DNA of 64,000 bases from Vibrio profundi (GTDB lineage Bacteria; Pseudomonadota; Gammaproteobacteria; Enterobacterales; Vibrionaceae), in NCBI RefSeq assembly GCF_005281835.1, contig NZ_RZIS01000002.1, positions 744,001 through 808,000 on the forward strand. Reading direction: 5' to 3'. The first letter of the stretch is position 1. Each line of letters opens with the position of its first letter. The translations under genes were made by a program, and so were the position numbers. Under the pieces are notes generated by a model, which did no database searches, was not told where the DNA came from, and was given only the letters and a program-made list of their open reading frames with translations. Of the stretch, positions 61,893-64,000 are shown piece after piece.

Positions 61893-62708
61893 ATGTTTCA
61901 GTCAGAGCCGATTTGTATTTTGCAGGCAGGGACAACCGTTGATGGTCGCGTTATTGAACAGAAAATCATTGATGAAATCGCAGAGACCTACAACCCAGAG
62001 GTGTACACCGCGCGCATTAATGAAGAGCACTATGACTGGAGCTACAAATTCGGTTCGGTGTTGTCGGTAGAGAAGCGAGAAGACAAGCTGTTCGCGGTTA
62101 TTAAACCTAACTCCCATTTGCTGCGCATGACTGAACAAGGCCAGTTGCTTCATACATCTTGTGAGTTCATTGAGAAGTTTTCTAACACTGAGAAAGCCTA
62201 TTTAACCGGACTGGCTCTGACCGACAAACCCGCATCACTGGGTACAACTCAAATCCATCTCTCTAGCAAGGACGATGGCAAGGTTCACGTACTTTCAAAG
62301 TTTACCATCGAACCCCAAGCGCTTTCGCAAGAAGAACCGGAAAGTGATGCCTCCTTATTCCAGAAATTCAAAAGCTGGCTCAGCGGTGAAAAGTCTCCTG
62401 AGCAGTTCTCGCAACAAGAGGAAGAAAGCGAAATGAGTAAAGAAACTGAAGAGCTGCTCAAACAAAGCATCGAGCAGAACAAGGTACTCAGTACCAACTT
62501 AGGCCTGTTGGTCGAAAGCCTTTCCGCGCAGAAAAAGCCAGAGGTTGATCAAGAGGAGCCTGAAAGCAATCAGCTCGATGAACTCAAAGGTCAGGTGGAG
62601 CAGTTGTCGACTCAGATGTCAGAGATGACGACAACGCTTAGCCAAATCACTGACGAAACACCGCGCAAGCTAGCAGGTCAGGACAGCGAAGAAGAGCAGT
62701 ACCTATAA
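61893..62708 (+). CDS. Capsid scaffold/maturation protease (P2 gpO-like)
   Basis: This 271-residue protein has an N-terminal serine protease (catalytic-type His in RINEEHYDWSYKFGSV, Ser in LLHTSCEFIEKF) and a C-terminal acidic coiled-coil scaffold, the gpO layout. It shapes and processes the procapsid. AGGAG lies upstream of the ATG. The 130-base spacer to the leftward terminase should contain divergent late promoters. Confidence 0.88.
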   Translation: MFQSEPICILQAGTTVDGRVIEQKIIDEIAETYNPEVYTARINEEHYDWSYKFGSVLSVEKREDKLFAVIKPNSHLLRMTEQGQLLHTSCEFIEKFSNTEKAYLTGLALTDKPASLGTTQIHLSSKDDGKVHVLSKFTIEPQALSQEEPESDASLFQKFKSWLSGEKSPEQFSQQEEESEMSKETEELLKQSIEQNKVLSTNLGLLVESLSAQKKPEVDQEEPESNQLDELKGQVEQLSTQMSEMTTTLSQITDETPRKLAGQDSEEEQYL

Positions 62709-62740
62709 CGCCAGTCTGACGAAGAGAAACAGGTAAAACT

Positions 62741-63778
62741 ATGCAGAAACAAACGCAAATCAAGCTCAATGCTTACGTGAAGAAAGTCGCTGAGCAAAAT
62801 GAAGTGGATGACGCGACCCAGAAGTTTAACGTCACGCCGAACGGCACTCAGAAAATCATTGGCCAGATGCGAGAGAGCAACTGGTTCCTGAAGAAGATTA
62901 ACATCATTCCGGTGAAGAACCAGAAAGGCGAGTCCATCGGTCTGGGTGTAACGGGCATGATTGCTAGTCGCACTGACACATCGGGTGAAGGTCGCCGTGT
63001 ACCGAAAGACTACTCAGGTATGGGCGCGATGCCGTACATGTGTGAGCAGACTAACTTCGATACCGCTATTCGTTACGACAAACTTGATGCCTGGGCGCAC
63101 GACAAGCGCTTCAACTCAATCATCTCAGCTCATACGCGTGAGCAGATTGACGCTAACAAAATCACCATTGGTTGGTACGGTGAACGCGTAGAGAAGAACA
63201 CGAATGCTAGCTCGAATCCAAACGGCGAAGACGTCAACAAAGGTTGGTTTCAGGCGATGCGTGACCACAACGCCGAGCGCTACATCACCGAAATTGTGCC
63301 TAATTCCGGAGAGATCCGAATCGGTGAAGGTGGTGACTTCATTAATCTCGATTTAGCGGTGCTCAACACCAAGAACCTGCTTCACGATGCGTGCGAAAAC
63401 GATTCAAACCTGATTGCGATTATCGGCTCTGACTTGCTGGCTTACGACAAAGCGAAGTTCTACGAAGCGCATGGCAATACACCAAGTGAGAAGAGCAAGA
63501 TTCAGGAAGTGCAGGTCATTGGAACCTACGGCGGCCTGCCTGCGGTGAAGGTTCCGGGTTTCCCTTCAACCGGCATTATGGTGACCAGCTACGACAACGT
63601 GTCTATCTACATTCAGGAAGGTTCGATTCGTCGCTCAATGGGTAAGAAGAACGACGAGAAAGACCAGATCGAAAACTTCGAGTCGATGAACATGGCTTAC
63701 GTCATTGAAGAAATCGGCAAAGCAGCCGCGATGGAATTCAAGAGCGTCAAACTGAAGATTGGCGAAAACTGGGTATAG
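62741..63778 (+). CDS. Major capsid protein (P2 gpN-like)
   Basis: This 345-residue protein matches the gpN family: KFNVTPNGTQKIIGQMRESNWFLK near the start, GLGVTGMIASRTDTS, and WYGERVEKNTN in the middle are typical. It builds the icosahedral head with an HK97-type fold after processing by gpO. Confidence 0.92.
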   Translation: MQKQTQIKLNAYVKKVAEQNEVDDATQKFNVTPNGTQKIIGQMRESNWFLKKINIIPVKNQKGESIGLGVTGMIASRTDTSGEGRRVPKDYSGMGAMPYMCEQTNFDTAIRYDKLDAWAHDKRFNSIISAHTREQIDANKITIGWYGERVEKNTNASSNPNGEDVNKGWFQAMRDHNAERYITEIVPNSGEIRIGEGGDFINLDLAVLNTKNLLHDACENDSNLIAIIGSDLLAYDKAKFYEAHGNTPSEKSKIQEVQVIGTYGGLPAVKVPGFPSTGIMVTSYDNVSIYIQEGSIRRSMGKKNDEKDQIENFESMNMAYVIEEIGKAAAMEFKSVKLKIGENWV

Positions 63779-63802
63779 CCCTTAAACGACCACCCCCTCA
63801 AT

Positions 63803-63868
63803 GCGGGCTCTAACACTCAATCTGTGAAGCCTTGGCAGAAGCAGAGTTCAGTGTTTGTCTGCCCGCAT
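63803..63868 (+). other. Long hairpin between capsid and next head gene
   Basis: ATGCGGGC (63803-63810) pairs with GCCCGCAT (63861-63868), with an inner AACACT/AGTGTT pair (63814-63819 and 63850-63855). There is no strong T run. It could lower expression of the downstream head genes relative to capsid, by attenuation or RNA processing. Confidence 0.45.
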
Positions 63869-63886
63869 TTCTCTCGAGGAACCAAG

Positions 63887-64000
63887 ATGGAATTTATCGG
63901 CGATAAAAGCGAAACCTACGACTCAGAGTTACCAGCCACGGCAAAGTATCCAGCGATGAAGCTAGCAGAGTTTCAGGCTCTGTTTCATTTCATGAGCAAT
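63887..64000 (+). CDS. Next head gene, 5' part only
   Basis: An ATG with CGAGGA upstream opens a frame that runs off the window after 38 codons (starts MEFIGDKSETYDSELP). The segment PAMKLAEFQALFHF recalls the start of P2 gpL-type head completion proteins, although P2 order would place terminase gpM here. Too little is visible to decide. Confidence 0.5.
   Translation, partial: MEFIGDKSETYDSELPATAKYPAMKLAEFQALFHFMSN

Larger units (their letters stand above)
36166..64000. mobile_element. P2-like/Mu-tailed prophage, left part
   Basis: A temperate myophage-type prophage begins directly after guaC with an integrase and continues past the window end. Module order is integrase, accessory genes, repressor and early regulators, replication, Ogr, accessory genes, baseplate, fibre, lysis, accessory RING gene, packaging and head. 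Host genes resume only outside the window, so the right boundary and core attachment sequence cannot be given. The left boundary is placed after the guaC terminator by inference. Confidence 0.9.

Noticed and set aside
1..64000. tRNA or rRNA genes
   Set aside because: No cloverleaf or rRNA segment was recognised by eye on either strand; the prophage does not appear to sit in a tRNA gene at its left end.

Overview
The window looks like a piece of a Vibrio chromosome (Gammaproteobacteria, Vibrionaceae) that runs into a large integrated prophage. The host assignment is an inference from gene content: the yccS/helD/mgsA cluster, a TorT/TorS pair, phhAB beside acetoacetyl-CoA synthetase, a fatty-acid cis/trans isomerase, a bacterial-type HMG-CoA reductase, and short protein families that look Vibrio-like.

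Host region, about 1-36,165. From left to right it holds aacS; phhA-phhB (Phe to Tyr); a CHASE-GGDEF-EAL c-di-GMP protein; HMG-CoA reductase; two small proteins; yccS divergent from helD; a VOC protein; mgsA; torT divergent from torS; a small acidic protein; a 55-residue secreted protein; cti; a FAN1-like VRR-NUC nuclease; an OFA-type MFS transporter; a small membrane protein; a large group II PLP decarboxylase; a Cache-type chemoreceptor; a REC-CheC/PAS pair; nnr; two related outer-membrane barrel proteins; and guaC with an unusual structured leader. Most transcription units end in recognisable hairpin terminators, often shared between convergent genes.

Prophage, about 36,166 to beyond 64,000. 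It sits just downstream of guaC. The early region is P2-like: tyrosine integrase, CI-type repressor, Cox-like and CII-like regulators, a gpA-type HUH replication protein and an Ogr-type late activator. The late region combines a Mu-like baseplate set (gp43 to gp48 equivalents), tail fibre, holin, SAR endolysin and Rz/Rz1 with a P2-like packaging and head set (portal and terminase leftward; scaffold/protease and capsid rightward). The window ends inside the next head gene, so the right attachment site and the sheath, tube and tape-measure genes are not seen.

Accessory genes lie at several module borders of this phage. They are an EVE-like/HNH nuclease overlapping a MazG-type pyrophosphohydrolase; a PUA-like protein followed by a membrane protein; an HNH nuclease directly behind the repressor gene; a membrane-anchored pentapeptide-repeat protein; an M15-like peptidase followed by a lipoprotein; and a 72-residue stand-alone RING-H2 finger protein between lysis and packaging. 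Two good LexA boxes lie before the integrase and before the small-gene/ogr unit. The repressor appears to lack the self-cleavage lysine. Together these suggest SOS induction through integrase expression and an antirepressor rather than through repressor cleavage.
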